From assembly GCA_012840135.1 (NCBI GenBank), contig DUMA01000022.1, forward strand, positions 62,001 to 126,000: a stretch of DNA of 64,000 nt. The letters run 5' to 3'. The notes under the pieces were generated by a model. The model made no database searches and was not told where the DNA came from. It saw only the letters and a program-made list of their open reading frames with translations. This DNA is from Thermoanaerobacterales bacterium (GTDB taxonomy: Bacteria; Bacillota; Thermosediminibacteria; Thermosediminibacterales; Tepidanaerobacteraceae). Made by a program: the position numbers and the translations under genes. This document shows, piece after piece, positions 52,466-62,105 of the stretch; the stretch's first letter is position 1, and each line of letters starts with the position of its first letter.

Positions 52466-52831
52466 TTAAAGATTATTGTATACATTTTGGTATCTTGCTG
52501 CCCTTCCCCATTCGGGAGTAGTTTTGTGAATCTGGCGTATGGAACCTATTCTGATATGTGTTGCGGATTTTTGCAGGTATTCACTCAGTGCTGCAGTAAT
52601 TACTGCTACCAGCTCCTGGTTATCCTGTTCATGGGGTGGTTCCTGTTGTTTTATTTCTTCTACTGGTTCACCGTTTTTTTCATTTTTTTTTAGCTGTCTT
52701 GCCTGGGGATAGAATATATATCTCATCAGGTCAAGGATTAATGAAAGAAGATACAGGGCTATCATTACTATCCCCATGCCCAGTAATCCTGTTTTTAGTG
52801 ATTCCATGAGGTCCTGTGCAATACTATTCAA
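52466..52831 (-). CDS. mmdD: OadG/MmdD-type delta subunit
   Basis: A 121-residue protein with one N-terminal membrane helix (LLGMGIVMIALYLLSLILDL) and a hydrophilic linker; the C-terminal part AALSEYLQ...IRIGSIRQIHKTTPEWGRAAR resembles the OadG/MmdD tail that binds the carboxyltransferase. It assembles the peripheral subunits on the membrane. It starts with TTG behind AAGAGGTG. The following 130 bp gap to mmdC contains no recognisable signal. Confidence 0.85.
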   Translation of the reverse strand: MNSIAQDLMESLKTGLLGMGIVMIALYLLSLILDLMRYIFYPQARQLKKNEKNGEPVEEIKQQEPPHEQDNQELVAVITAALSEYLQKSATHIRIGSIRQIHKTTPEWGRAARYQNVYNNL

Positions 52832-52845
52832 TCTGGTTCACCTCT

Positions 52846-54399
52846 TTACACTGGAATGTTGCCATGCTTTTTGGCCGGTCTTGTTTCACGTTTTGACATC
52901 AGCATTTCAAGGGCGGATATGAGTTTTACTCTGGTGGTGGAAGGTTCTATGACATCATCCACATATCCTCTTGCTGCTGCTTGATAGGGGTTTGCAAATC
53001 TATCCCTGTATTCTTCTATTTTTTCATTTCTTGCAGCCACCGGATCATTGGACTCTTCTATTTCTTTCTTAAATATGATATTTGCTGCTCCTTCCGGGCC
53101 CATTACTGCTATTTCCGCTGTGGGCCATGCAAAGACCTGGTCGGCTCCCAGATGTCTCGAACACATGGCTATATATGCTCCCCCGTAAGCTTTGCGGGTG
53201 ATGACAGTTATCTTCGGAACGGTAGCTTCGGAGTATGCATAGAGGAGCTTTGCACCATGGCGGATTATACCTCCATGCTCCTGAGCTACTCCTGGTAAGT
53301 ACCCGGGTGTATCTGTAAAGGTAATTAATGGGATATTAAAGGCATCACAGAAGCGGATGAATCTTGCCGCTTTGTCGGAGGCATTTATGTCAAGGCATCC
53401 TGCCAGAACCCGCGGTTGGTTAGCCAGAATTCCCACGCTGTGGCCGGATAGTCTCGCAAATCCCGTTATCATATTCTGGGCATAAAGGGCCTGCACCTCG
53501 AAGAAATCGCCTTCATCCACCACCATTTTGATTATTTCTTTCATGTCATAGGGTTTGTTTGGGTCGACGGGCACTATATTGTCAAGTTCCGGTAGTATCT
53601 TTACAGGGCTGTCCTCCGTTTCTTTAAATGGTGCATCTTCCAGGTTATTGGATGGTATATATGATAGCAGTTTTTTAATCTGGTCGAAGCACTCTTCTTC
53701 ATTTTGGCTCATAAAATGGGCGACACCGCTTTTCTGGTTGTGGGCCCTGGCTCCGCCCAGGTCTTCGGGGCTGACTTCCTCTCCGGTAACGGCTTTTATT
53801 ACCTGGGGACCTGTTATAAACATCTTGCTAGTCCCTGATACCATGAATATAAAGTCAGTGAGCGCAGGTGAATATACGGCGCCTCCGGCACAGGGACCAA
53901 GGATGACTGAAATCTGAGGTATTACTCCTGAGGCAAGGGTATTTCTGTAAAAGATTTCTCCGTAGCCTTTGAGCGCATCTACTCCTTCCTGTATTCTGGC
54001 ACCGCCGGAATCATTCAATCCTATCAAAGGTGCTCCCATTTTCATGGCCATGTCCATCACTTTGACTATCTTGGCCGCATGCATTTCTCCAAGGGAACCG
54101 CCAATGACAGTAAAGTCCTGGGCAAACACAAATACCAGCCTGCCGTTTATGGTGCCGTAGCCGGTGACTACACCTTCACCGGGGGCTTTAGTTTCTGTCA
54201 TGTCAAACTGGATGCAGCGGTGTTCCACAAAGGCGTCGATTTCCACAAAGCTTTCTTCGTCAAGGAGTTTTTGAATTCTTTCCCGGGCGGTGAGTTTGCC
54301 GCTTTCATGCTGTTTTTTTATGCGCTTTTCACCTCCACCCTGTTCTACAGTCTTCCGTTTTTCTTCTAGAATTTTTAGCTTTTGTTCAATGGTTTCCAA
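52846..54399 (-). CDS. mmdA: Methylmalonyl-CoA carboxyltransferase (MmdA / PccB type)
   Basis: A 517-residue acyl-CoA carboxyltransferase moving the carboxyl of methylmalonyl-CoA to biotin. [18 protein letters not shown] (about 105), [13 protein letters not shown] (about 125), [16 protein letters not shown] (about 166), and the C-terminal [19 protein letters not shown] (about 365) and AYGGAYIAM are the usual crotonase-fold motifs and oxyanion holes. It starts with TTG behind AAGGAGGG. With MmdB, C and D it makes a Na+-pumping methylmalonyl-CoA decarboxylase, and the neighbouring epimerase and mutase set its substrate. Confidence 0.94.
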   Translation of the reverse strand: METIEQKLKILEEKRKTVEQGGGEKRIKKQHESGKLTARERIQKLLDEESFVEIDAFVEHRCIQFDMTETKAPGEGVVTGYGTINGRLVFVFAQDFTVIGGSLGEMHAAKIVKVMDMAMKMGAPLIGLNDSGGARIQEGVDALKGYGEIFYRNTLASGVIPQISVILGPCAGGAVYSPALTDFIFMVSGTSKMFITGPQVIKAVTGEEVSPEDLGGARAHNQKSGVAHFMSQNEEECFDQIKKLLSYIPSNNLEDAPFKETEDSPVKILPELDNIVPVDPNKPYDMKEIIKMVVDEGDFFEVQALYAQNMITGFARLSGHSVGILANQPRVLAGCLDINASDKAARFIRFCDAFNIPLITFTDTPGYLPGVAQEHGGIIRHGAKLLYAYSEATVPKITVITRKAYGGAYIAMCSRHLGADQVFAWPTAEIAVMGPEGAANIIFKKEIEESNDPVAARNEKIEEYRDRFANPYQAAARGYVDDVIEPSTTRVKLISALEMLMSKRETRPAKKHGNIPV

Positions 54400-54430
54400 G
54401 GTATATACCCTCCTTGTGTTTTAATGCATT

Positions 54431-54838
54431 TTATGTTCTTTCACATAATTCTATCAAAACCCCTTTAGTGGCTTTAGGGTGAATGAAGGCTATTTTTGCT
54501 CCTCCGGCACCATTTCTTGGTTTTTCATCAATAAGCCTTACCCCCTTTGATTTTAAATCTTCGAGGGTCTTCTCTATATTATCTACCCTGAATGCAATAT
54601 GCTGGATGCCTTCTCCATTTTTTTCGATGAATTTGGCTATGGTTCCATCAGGCTCGGTAGACTCCAGAAGCTCAATCTCGCTTTCACCTACAGGGATAAA
54701 GGCAACTCTTACTTTCTGTTCTGCCACAGTTTCCTCTCCGGCCGATTTTAAACCAAGGATTTCAGTATAAATCTTTAAAGTTTCATTTAAATCCTTTACG
54801 GCAATGCCTATGTGGTCTATCTTCTCTATCATTTTCAA
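54431..54838 (-). CDS. mce: Methylmalonyl-CoA epimerase
   Basis: A 135-residue glyoxalase-fold enzyme interconverting (R)- and (S)-methylmalonyl-CoA. [16 protein letters not shown] at the start gives the metal-binding His, [16 protein letters not shown] (about 75) the second, and VLIELCE at the end the Glu ligand. It starts with TTG 54838, 7 bp after GAGGAGG; ATG 54832 is the alternative. It joins the mutase to the decarboxylase. Confidence 0.93.
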   Translation of the reverse strand: MKMIEKIDHIGIAVKDLNETLKIYTEILGLKSAGEETVAEQKVRVAFIPVGESEIELLESTEPDGTIAKFIEKNGEGIQHIAFRVDNIEKTLEDLKSKGVRLIDEKPRNGAGGAKIAFIHPKATKGVLIELCERT

Positions 54839-54861
54839 GTTAAAACCTCCTCATGAAATTT

Positions 54862-55791
54862 TTATTTAACATCTGAAATAATTATCTCCATGGCAGAGTA
54901 TGGATCTATTTGCCTTTCCAGAACTTTTTCTATAAGCATATCAATTTTTTCGGAATATCTAAAAATAATATTTTCAATAAGAGTTTCAGTTAATAAACTG
55001 ATTATTTCCTGTTTTATCCTACTTTTTCTTTTAACGTTCAATAAGTCGTCCTGCATCATATGTTTTAATACCTTTTCAATATTTTCACTAAGTTCGACAA
55101 TACCATAATTCTCTGTTGCGATGGTCTTTATAACGGGTGGTTTCCAGGAATTTTTACTGGAACCTAAGTCCAGGGTCATCTCTATTTCCGTAACAAGTCT
55201 GTCGGCACCATCTTTATCGGATTTATTGACGACAAAAATATCTCCTATTTCCATAATACCTGCTTTTATAGCCTGGACATCATCACCCATTCCCGGCACC
55301 ATAACCAGCAATACAATATCAGCTAGCTTTACTATATCGATCTCCGACTGACCCACACCTACGGTTTCGATTATTATATAGTCCATACCTGAAGCATCAA
55401 GAATTTTTACAGCATCATAACATGCCCTGGAAAGGCCCCCAAGAGCGCCTCGGGTGCCCATGCTTCGTATAAAAACCCCTTCATCCAGCGTAAGATCCTG
55501 CATGCGGATTCTATCGCCCAGAATAGCTCCACCTGTAAAGGGGCTGGTGGGATCCACTGCAATAATCCCAACTTTTTTATTCTGAGTCCTTAAAATCCTG
55601 GTGAGCTTGTTTACCAAACTGCTCTTTCCGCTACCGGGCGCTCCTGTAATTCCAATTGTTATTGCTCTACCCGTATATTTGTATATTTTCTTCAATATGT
55701 TTATAAAATCATCGGATTTCTCTTCAACTAAAGTTATGAGCTTGGCAATGCTTCTTTTATCTCCGTTTAGAACCGATTGTATTATATCCAT
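54862..55791 (-). CDS. meaB: MeaB/ArgK-type GTPase, methylmalonyl-CoA mutase chaperone
   Basis: A 309-residue G3E P-loop GTPase protecting and reloading the B12-dependent mutase. Walker A ITGAPGSGKSSLVNKL near residue 50, GIIAVDPTSPFTGGAILGDR (about 79), the ETVGVGQSE G3 motif near 140 and the NKSD G4 near 192. The C-terminal dimerisation arm (ENIIFRYSEKIDML) is present. A 30-base stretch of this gene (55059-55088) reappears exactly at the end of vanW, 7.9 kb away. Confidence 0.94.
   Translation of the reverse strand: MDIIQSVLNGDKRSIAKLITLVEEKSDDFINILKKIYKYTGRAITIGITGAPGSGKSSLVNKLTRILRTQNKKVGIIAVDPTSPFTGGAILGDRIRMQDLTLDEGVFIRSMGTRGALGGLSRACYDAVKILDASGMDYIIIETVGVGQSEIDIVKLADIVLLVMVPGMGDDVQAIKAGIMEIGDIFVVNKSDKDGADRLVTEIEMTLDLGSSKNSWKPPVIKTIATENYGIVELSENIEKVLKHMMQDDLLNVKRKSRIKQEIISLLTETLIENIIFRYSEKIDMLIEKVLERQIDPYSAMEIIISDVK
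55059..55088 (-). repeat. 30-bp repeat unit, copy inside meaB
   Basis: Thirty bases coding for part of SENIEKVLKHM in MeaB are identical to 47185-47214 after vanW, same orientation. Confidence 0.85.
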
Positions 55792-55813
55792 TCAAAATAA
55801 CACCTTTCGGTTT

Positions 55814-56212
55814 TTATTTTACGTGAGATTTTATAAAATCTATTATCTTTGAAGTAGGAGTGCCTGGCGTGAATACTTCTGCTATTCCCGCTGCTTTAAG
55901 ACCGGGGATATCCTCATCAGGTATCACTCCACCGCCGATGACCAGTATATCCTGAGCATTTTTTTCTTTTAAAAGTTCTATGACTCTTGGAAATAGGAAG
56001 TTGTGAGCTCCCGAAAGAATGGATAGACCTATTACATCCACATCTTCCTGTATGGCAGCCTCAACTATTTGTTCCGGAGTTTGCCTCAAGCCCGTGTAAA
56101 TTACTTCCATGCCGGAATCTCTAAGGGCTCTGGCTATTACTTTTGCCCCGCGGTCATGTCCGTCAAGGCCCGGTTTTGCAATAAGCACTCTGATTGTTTT
56201 GGTGCAACTCAT
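55814..56212 (-). CDS. mcmB: Methylmalonyl-CoA mutase, B12-binding (small) subunit
   Basis: A 132-residue cobalamin-binding subunit of a split mutase. [19 protein letters not shown] contains the D-x-H-x-x-G motif whose His ligates cobalt; [10 protein letters not shown] and [13 protein letters not shown] are the other nucleotide-loop motifs. In most bacteria this domain is fused to the large subunit; here it is a separate gene, as in archaea and some thermophilic Clostridia. It lies 15 bp after the large subunit gene. Confidence 0.95.
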   Translation of the reverse strand: MSCTKTIRVLIAKPGLDGHDRGAKVIARALRDSGMEVIYTGLRQTPEQIVEAAIQEDVDVIGLSILSGAHNFLFPRVIELLKEKNAQDILVIGGGVIPDEDIPGLKAAGIAEVFTPGTPTSKIIDFIKSHVK

Positions 56213-56227
56213 ATCTAAACACCCCTT

Positions 56228-57907
56228 CTATATTGTAATAGAAGCTTTATATTCTCCGAAAACCTTACGGAGGATATCGCAGATCTCCCCGAGAGTACAA
56301 TAAGATTTGACACATTTTAAAATAACCGGCATTAAATTGTCATCGGTCTTTGCCACCTGCTCCAGTTCTTTTAGGGCTTGACCGACTGCAATATTGTCTC
56401 TGGAAGATTTTAATTCTTTGAGTTTCTTTTCCTGCATTATTCCGACTTCTGGATCTACTTTTAACAGGCCTTTGGGGGGTTCTTCCTCAATCTGAAATTT
56501 ATTTACCCCAACCACAATTCTCCTTCCGGACTCCACTTCCATCTGGTAGCGATAAGCACTGTCCTGAATTTCCTGCTGCATGAATCCTTTTTCTATGGCC
56601 TTGGCCGCACCGCCTAATTTGTCGATCTTGTCTATATATTCCCGGGCTTTTTGTTCTATGGTATTGGTAAGATGTTCCACATAGTAAGAACCTGCCAGCG
56701 GGTCAATGGTTTCAGTGACCCCGCTCTCATAGGCTATTATCTGTTGGGTCCTCAGGGCAATTCTCACCGAGTCTTCGGAAGGAAGTGCCAGTGCCTCGTC
56801 TCTTGAATTGGTATGAAGGGATTGGGTTCCTCCTAGAACAGCCGCCAGTGCCTGTATGGTGACCCTTATGATGTTGTTGTCCGGCTGCTGGGCTGTAAGA
56901 GTGGAGCCTCCCGTCTGGGTATGAAATCTCAACATCATAGATCTTGGATCCTTTGCATTAAACCTTTCTTTCATTATCTTTGCCCAGAGCCTTCTTGCCG
57001 CCCTAAATTTTGCCACTTCTTCCAGAAGGTCATTATGAGCATTGAAAAAGAAGGAAAGCCTTGGAGCAAAATCATCTACAGAAAGACCTGCTTTAATAGC
57101 AGCTTCTACATATGCTATTCCGTCAGCCAGAGTAAAGGCCACTTCCTGTATGGCTGTAGCTCCGGCTTCCCGGATATGATAACCGCTAATACTTATGGTG
57201 TTCCACTTAGGCATGTTTTTAGAACAAAATTCAAAAATATTGGTAATAAGTCTCATGGATGGTTCCGGAGGAAAAATATAAGTTCCTCTTGCCACATATT
57301 CTTTTAAAATATCATTCTGAATGGTACCCGACAATTCATCCGGTGAAACACCCTGTTTTTCCGCCACTGCTATATACATGGAAAGTAATATTGCGGCAGG
57401 TGCATTTATAGTCATGGAGGTGCTCACTTTATCCAGCGGGATGCCATCAAACAATATCTCCATATCTTTTAAAGAGTCTATAGCAACACCTACTTTTCCC
57501 ACTTCACCTTTAGAAAGGGGATGGTCGGAATCATAACCTATCTGGGTGGGTAAATCAAAAGCCACTGAAAGGCCCGTCTGACCCTGGGAAAGAAGAAATT
57601 TATATCTCTGATTGGATTCTTCTGCAGTGCCGAATCCAGCGTACTGCCTCATAGTCCATAATCTTCCGCGATACATGGTTGGTTGAACCCCGCGGGTATA
57701 AGGGTATTCTCCGGGAAAACCAAGCTCCTCTAGATAATCCATATCCTGTACATTTAATTCTGTATACAGACGTTCTACTTCTATATTTGAATTTGTATAA
57801 AATTTTTCATACCTTTCGGGATGTTTGCTTAATACTTTATTCAGCTTTGTTTCTTCCCAATTCTTCTTTTCTTCTTTTAATTTTTCAAGGGAATATTTAT
57901 CACCCAT
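56228..57907 (-). CDS. mcmA: Methylmalonyl-CoA mutase, catalytic (large) subunit
   Basis: A 559-residue TIM-barrel subunit that, with the B12 subunit, interconverts succinyl-CoA and (R)-methylmalonyl-CoA. [20 protein letters not shown] (about 62), [18 protein letters not shown] (about 107) and the barrel motifs [19 protein letters not shown] (about 330) are typical of the mutase and argue against isobutyryl-CoA mutase, although close relatives differ at few residues. ATG 57907 is preferred to a longer frame from 57946; GGGAGGG lies 11 bp upstream. It heads the nine-gene operon. Confidence 0.95.
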   Translation of the reverse strand: MGDKYSLEKLKEEKKNWEETKLNKVLSKHPERYEKFYTNSNIEVERLYTELNVQDMDYLEELGFPGEYPYTRGVQPTMYRGRLWTMRQYAGFGTAEESNQRYKFLLSQGQTGLSVAFDLPTQIGYDSDHPLSKGEVGKVGVAIDSLKDMEILFDGIPLDKVSTSMTINAPAAILLSMYIAVAEKQGVSPDELSGTIQNDILKEYVARGTYIFPPEPSMRLITNIFEFCSKNMPKWNTISISGYHIREAGATAIQEVAFTLADGIAYVEAAIKAGLSVDDFAPRLSFFFNAHNDLLEEVAKFRAARRLWAKIMKERFNAKDPRSMMLRFHTQTGGSTLTAQQPDNNIIRVTIQALAAVLGGTQSLHTNSRDEALALPSEDSVRIALRTQQIIAYESGVTETIDPLAGSYYVEHLTNTIEQKAREYIDKIDKLGGAAKAIEKGFMQQEIQDSAYRYQMEVESGRRIVVGVNKFQIEEEPPKGLLKVDPEVGIMQEKKLKELKSSRDNIAVGQALKELEQVAKTDDNLMPVILKCVKSYCTLGEICDILRKVFGEYKASITI

Positions 57908-57951
57908 AACTTTAATTACCCTCCCTGGTAATATTATGCGGTTCATTGAAT

Positions 57952-57980
57952 ATAATATAATATTTTATAACCAAAGGCAA
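57952..57980 (-). promoter_or_regulatory. Candidate promoter of the methylmalonyl-CoA operon
   Basis: On the minus strand TTGCCT (57975-57980), 17 bp, TATTAT (57952-57957). No B12-riboswitch-like structure fits in the short 45-bp leader. Confidence 0.45.
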
Positions 57981-58009
57981 CAATAAATCTTTAAATGTCT
58001 TACAAAAAT

Positions 58010-58046
58010 ATTTTGAAAATCCCTCCCTGAATCGCAGGGAGGGATT
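58010..58046 (-). terminator. Terminator of gdhA
   Basis: AATCCCTCCCTG-AATCG-CAGGGAGGGATT, a perfect 12-bp stem; on the minus strand it is followed by a T-rich tail, just after the GdhA stop. Confidence 0.88.
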
Positions 58047-58053
58047 ATTATTT

Positions 58054-59301
58054 TTAGATCCAGCCTCTAACCTTCATTGCATCAGCTATTCTCTTAATGG
58101 AGACCATATAAGCTGCTTCTCTCATATTGACTTTGTAATCGTTGTGCATCTTATATACCTCATTGAAAGCCTTGACCATTATTTGCTCAAGACGAGTGTT
58201 TACTTCTTCTTCGGTCCAGTAGAAGTTCATCAGATTCTGTACCCACTCAAAGTATGAAACTGTAACACCTCCGGCATTGCAGAGGATGTCAGGAATTACC
58301 AGGACACTATTTTCATAGAGAACTTTGTCGGCTTCGGGAGTTGTGGGACCATTGGCACATTCTCCGACTATTTTTGCCTTTATATTGGCTGCGTTTTTGC
58401 TGGTTATAACATTTTCCAGAGCTGCCGGTACCAAAATATCAACATCCAGTTCCAGCAGTTCTTCGCCACTTATATCTTTGCTGCCCGGGAAGCCTTTAAC
58501 CGTCTTGTTTTTCTCCTTGTACTCGAGAACGGCCTTGGGATCTAAACCTTCAGGATTGTATGCACCACCCTGGGAATCATTTACCGCTACGATCTTGCAT
58601 CCAAGTTCGCTCAACAGCCTGGCAGCGATGCTTCCTGCGTTGCCGTAACCTTGGATAGCAACAGTGGCTTTTGTCAAGTCAAGGCCGATATTTTTAGCCG
58701 CTTCTCTGATGGTGAAAGTGGCCCCCCTTGCTGTAGCTTCATTTCTTCCAAGAGATCCACCGATAATGATAGGTTTGCCCGTAACTACACCTGGCGTATT
58801 GTATCCCCTTAAAGTACTATATTCGTCCATGAACCAGGCCATTACCTGTGCATTGGTATATACGTCAGGTGCCGGTATATCTTTTTCGGGACCGATTATA
58901 GGGCTTATGGCTTTGAAATACCCGCGACTCAGTCTTTCCAGTTCTCCTTTTGATAGTTCCTTTGGATTGCAGATGACTCCACCTTTTCCACCGCCATATG
59001 GAATACCTACGACGGCGCATTTAAAGGTCATCCATGTTGACAGGGCTTTTACTTCATCCAGGGAAACATTGGGATGGAATCTTACGCCGCCTTTAGCGGG
59101 CCCGATGGCAGTACTGTGCTGGGAGCGAAAACCGATAAAAGTTTTGGTTGTACCATCATCCATCTTTACCGGTATGGATACTGTCAAAACCTTTTCCGGT
59201 TCTTTTAAAACTTCATAAACAGAATCATCCAGACCGAGTTTTTCACAGGCAGATTTGATTTCCTTTTGAACAATTTCAAACGGATTCAATGTTTCTGACA
59301 T
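58054..59301 (-). CDS. gdhA: Glutamate dehydrogenase (Glu/Leu/Phe/Val family)
   Basis: A 415-residue hexameric enzyme interconverting glutamate and 2-oxoglutarate plus ammonia. AVVGIPYGGGKGGVICNP (about 90) holds the catalytic Lys, PAPDVYTNAQVMAWFMDEYS the conserved Asp, and AIQGYGNAGSIAARLL (about 218) the dinucleotide site, followed by V-N-D (VAVNDSQ) rather than an Arg/Ser pair, so NAD+ is more likely than NADP+ (inference). GGAGGGAG precedes the ATG. It lies 94 bp after the set 2 oxidoreductase with no terminator between them, so it may be transcribed with that operon. Confidence 0.94.
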   Translation of the reverse strand: MSETLNPFEIVQKEIKSACEKLGLDDSVYEVLKEPEKVLTVSIPVKMDDGTTKTFIGFRSQHSTAIGPAKGGVRFHPNVSLDEVKALSTWMTFKCAVVGIPYGGGKGGVICNPKELSKGELERLSRGYFKAISPIIGPEKDIPAPDVYTNAQVMAWFMDEYSTLRGYNTPGVVTGKPIIIGGSLGRNEATARGATFTIREAAKNIGLDLTKATVAIQGYGNAGSIAARLLSELGCKIVAVNDSQGGAYNPEGLDPKAVLEYKEKNKTVKGFPGSKDISGEELLELDVDILVPAALENVITSKNAANIKAKIVGECANGPTTPEADKVLYENSVLVIPDILCNAGGVTVSYFEWVQNLMNFYWTEEEVNTRLEQIMVKAFNEVYKMHNDYKVNMREAAYMVSIKRIADAMKVRGWI

Positions 59302-59395
59302 CTTAAACTCCCTCCATTTTTTTAGTATCCTTGATTAAACTATATTTTTGAAATAAATAAAACCAGACCCCCTTTCATAATTATAGTTTTTTAAT

Positions 59396-59929
59396 CTATA
59401 AGGATTCTCCAAGTTCAAAACCAGAGTACAATGCTTTTTTATTCAATTCTTCAGTCCCTTTAGGAACCCTGTCCATGACAGCTTTCTCGGTGGATTCTTT
59501 TGACACGATCTTTGTTGCAGTAGTGAGGGCACCAAGCGCCACAATATTTGCCACTATAACCTTACCCGTCCTGTTTTGAGCTGTTTCGATTATGGGCAAA
59601 CTGATTATTTTCACAGGTAATTCAGGTTTTTTTATACTGGAGTCTATAATAATTACTCCGTCAGGTTTTAAATTATCTTTGTATTTCATCAATGCTTCTT
59701 CTGTTAAAGCCAGAAGGATATCAGGTTTTGTAACCTTTGGATAATCAATGGATGATTCACTTATTATGACTTCGGCTCTGCTGGCTCCTCCACGGGCTTC
59801 GGGACCATACGATTGAGATTGGACTGCATTTTTTCCGTCCAGAATGGCTGCTTCCGCCAGTATGATGCCAGCCAGTATTAAACCCTGCCCTCCGGAACCA
59901 CTCAAACGTATTTCCATGCGCTCTCCCAT
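59396..59929 (-). CDS. 2-oxoacid:ferredoxin oxidoreductase gamma subunit, set 2
   Basis: A 177-residue subunit with RLSGSGGQGLILAGIILAEAA at the N-terminus (18-base segment SGSGGQGLILAG is the family's mark) and QSYGPEARGGASRAEVIIS near residue 41. It is a paralogue of the gene at 24070. Start ATG 59929 has GGAGGGAG 8 bp upstream; it follows the beta gene by 2 bp. Confidence 0.92.
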   Translation of the reverse strand: MGERMEIRLSGSGGQGLILAGIILAEAAILDGKNAVQSQSYGPEARGGASRAEVIISESSIDYPKVTKPDILLALTEEALMKYKDNLKPDGVIIIDSSIKKPELPVKIISLPIIETAQNRTGKVIVANIVALGALTTATKIVSKESTEKAVMDRVPKGTEELNKKALYSGFELGESL

Positions 59930-59931
59930 CT

Positions 59932-60750
59932 TTAGTCTCCCTCCTGTGACTTTTCTATAACTTTGGCGTATTCCTCAGTGTATTCCGGAGCTTGTTCTTC
60001 ATAAAACTCGCCTATCAGTATTTTGCCGGCCAGTTCTTCTTTTGAAAGCTTCTCAGCGGATTTTATTGGAATCGATACATCCCTTATAAACTCCATCATC
60101 TTTACGGGCGATCCCATTTTATTTTTTCTACCGAAATACGTGGGACATATGCTCACTGCGTCTACCAGGGAGAAACCTTTATGCTGTAATGCCTTTTCAA
60201 TTATTTTTATAAGCTGCGGAATGTGATATACTGTGCCCCTGGCTACATAGGTTGCACCTGCTGATTGAGCCAGTTTGCAAAGGTCGAAGTTTCTATCTAT
60301 ATTACCGTAAGGCGCCGTTGTAGCATATGATCCTTTTGGAGTCATGGGCGAATACTGACCACTGGTCATGCCGTAAATGCTATTATTAAACACAATGGTT
60401 GTAATATCGATATTTCTTCGGGCAGCATGGATAAAATGATTTCCTCCGATGGCAGCACAATCCCCATCCCCTGTAAGTACTATTACTTTTAAATCAGGAT
60501 TTGCAAGTTTTATGCCAGTTGCAAAAGCCAGTGCCCGACCGTGTGTGGTATGCAGGGTGTAAAAGTTCAGATAACCAGGGGCCCTTGATGAACATCCGAT
60601 TCCAGAAACTATACATATTTTCTTCTGGTCCAGTTTCAGATTGTCTATGGCTCGAACAACAGCACCAGTCAGTATACCGTGGCTGCATCCCGGGCACCAT
60701 ATATGCGGTAATTTTTCTGTCCTGAAATATTTTTCCAGTTCTTTACGCAC
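59932..60750 (-). CDS. 2-oxoacid:ferredoxin oxidoreductase beta subunit, set 2
   Basis: A 272-residue ThDP-binding subunit. Here the cluster and active-site motifs are classical: HIWCPGCSHG and VSGIGCSS, with the ThDP motif TGDGDCAAIGGNHFIHAARRN and FNNSIYGMTSGQYSP. These features resemble 2-oxoglutarate oxidoreductase (KorB). It overlaps the alpha gene by 8 bp, starting with GTG. Confidence 0.92.
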   Translation of the reverse strand: MRKELEKYFRTEKLPHIWCPGCSHGILTGAVVRAIDNLKLDQKKICIVSGIGCSSRAPGYLNFYTLHTTHGRALAFATGIKLANPDLKVIVLTGDGDCAAIGGNHFIHAARRNIDITTIVFNNSIYGMTSGQYSPMTPKGSYATTAPYGNIDRNFDLCKLAQSAGATYVARGTVYHIPQLIKIIEKALQHKGFSLVDAVSICPTYFGRKNKMGSPVKMMEFIRDVSIPIKSAEKLSKEELAGKILIGEFYEEQAPEYTEEYAKVIEKSQEGD

Positions 60751-61888
60751 GGCCCATCACCTCTTTTACCTTAGCTATTACTTCATCTGGAGTTATTAAT
60801 TCTCCATTAAACTTATTTAAGCCCGATACTTCGAATCTTCCCCCGGCAGATGCCCGGACTGTTTCTACTAACTGCCCAAAATTCATCTCTGCTACAATTA
60901 AATTCTTTACCGCCGATGATAAATTTTGTATGGCTTTATAGGCAAAGGGCCATATAGTTTTTAGCCTTATCATGCCGATTTTGTGGCCTTCCTGTCTCAT
61001 AAGATGTACCGCTCTCAGCACCGAACGGGCGGTAGAACCGAAAGAAATTATTACTGTTTCAGCATCTTCCACAGATATGCATTCATAATCCACAATATCA
61101 TCGAGATTGTCATAAATTTTTTTCATAAGTCGTGTAATAAGTGCTTCTGTAACTTTAGCATTTGTTGAAGGGAAACCTGTTACATCATGAATGAGTCCTG
61201 TAACATGAAACGGTATTCCCTCTCCGAAACTGGCCATGGGCGGAATCCCGTCGCCGTCGTAATCTCTATAAGGCTCATAATTTACTATGGATGGATCCGG
61301 CTTTTTCCTATTTATTATTTTTATTGTAGATGGATCGGGCAGTTCAACTTTTTCCCTCATGTGTGCCACAACTTCATCCATAAGGAGAATACATGGTACT
61401 CTGTATTTTTCAGAAAGATTAAAAGCCCTGATGGTAAGTTCGTATACCTCTTTTACATAGGAAGGCGAAAGGACTATTATAGGATGATCGCCGTGAGTCC
61501 CCCACCTTGCCTGCATCACATCCCCCTGGGCTGGCAAAGTGGGCAAGCCGGTGCTGGGTCCACCGCGCTGAACATTCACTATAACGCACGGCACTTCTGT
61601 AAGACTAGCAAATCCTATGTTTTCCTGTTTAAGTGAAAAACCCGGACCACTGGTAGCCGTCATCGCTTTCAAACCTGTAAGAGACGCTCCGATAACTGCG
61701 CCCATGCTTGCAATCTCATCTTCCATCTGTATAAATTTACCGCCGACTTTCGGCAACATTTCTGCTGAAAGTTCAGCGATTTCAGTAGAAGGAGTAATGG
61801 GATATCCGGCATAAAATCTCATACCGGCAGCAATGGCTCCCTCCACACATGCTTCATTGCCCTGCATCAACCTTGCTTTACTGCTCAT
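60743..61888 (-). CDS. 2-oxoacid:ferredoxin oxidoreductase alpha subunit, set 2
   Basis: A 381-residue subunit with LMQGNEACVEGAIAAGMRF, YPITPSTEIAELS and TSGPGFSLKQENIG, typical of the KorA/VorB class. ATG 61888 sits 8 bp after AGGAGG; a GTG at 61895 falls within the ribosome site. It overlaps the ferredoxin gene by 11 bp. It matches set 1 closely in the first 130 residues but diverges afterwards (the middle loop around residue 200 has GIPPMASFGEGIPFH). Confidence 0.92.
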   Translation of the reverse strand: MSSKARLMQGNEACVEGAIAAGMRFYAGYPITPSTEIAELSAEMLPKVGGKFIQMEDEIASMGAVIGASLTGLKAMTATSGPGFSLKQENIGFASLTEVPCVIVNVQRGGPSTGLPTLPAQGDVMQARWGTHGDHPIIVLSPSYVKEVYELTIRAFNLSEKYRVPCILLMDEVVAHMREKVELPDPSTIKIINRKKPDPSIVNYEPYRDYDGDGIPPMASFGEGIPFHVTGLIHDVTGFPSTNAKVTEALITRLMKKIYDNLDDIVDYECISVEDAETVIISFGSTARSVLRAVHLMRQEGHKIGMIRLKTIWPFAYKAIQNLSSAVKNLIVAEMNFGQLVETVRASAGGRFEVSGLNKFNGELITPDEVIAKVKEVMGRA

Positions 61889-62090
61889 CTTCTTCACCTC
61901 CTACTACGATGGCATAGTCTGGACATCTTAATTCACACAACTTGCATTTTGTACATGCGTCCAAATTTACCACTACTGGTTTTCCATTTTCTGATGAAAA
62001 AACCTTTTTGGGACAAAAGGCTATGCAAATACCACATCTTTTACATGTCCTATCGTTGATACTAATTTTGAATTTTTTTTCCGACACCAT
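61878..62090 (-). CDS. 2-oxoacid:ferredoxin oxidoreductase ferredoxin (delta) subunit, set 2
   Basis: A 70-residue double 4Fe-4S ferredoxin (CKRCGICIAFCP and CTKCKLCELRCP). It is the first structural gene after the GntR regulator, 15 bp downstream of it, so regulator and enzyme are transcribed together. Confidence 0.93.
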   Translation of the reverse strand: MVSEKKFKISINDRTCKRCGICIAFCPKKVFSSENGKPVVVNLDACTKCKLCELRCPDYAIVVGGEEDEQ

Positions 62091-62105
62091 ATCACCCCTA
62101 TCAAT

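Noticed and set aside
57908-58010. Possible B12 riboswitch before the mutase operon
   Set aside because: The gap is only about 100 bp with promoter and terminator in it; no B12-box or suitable stems.
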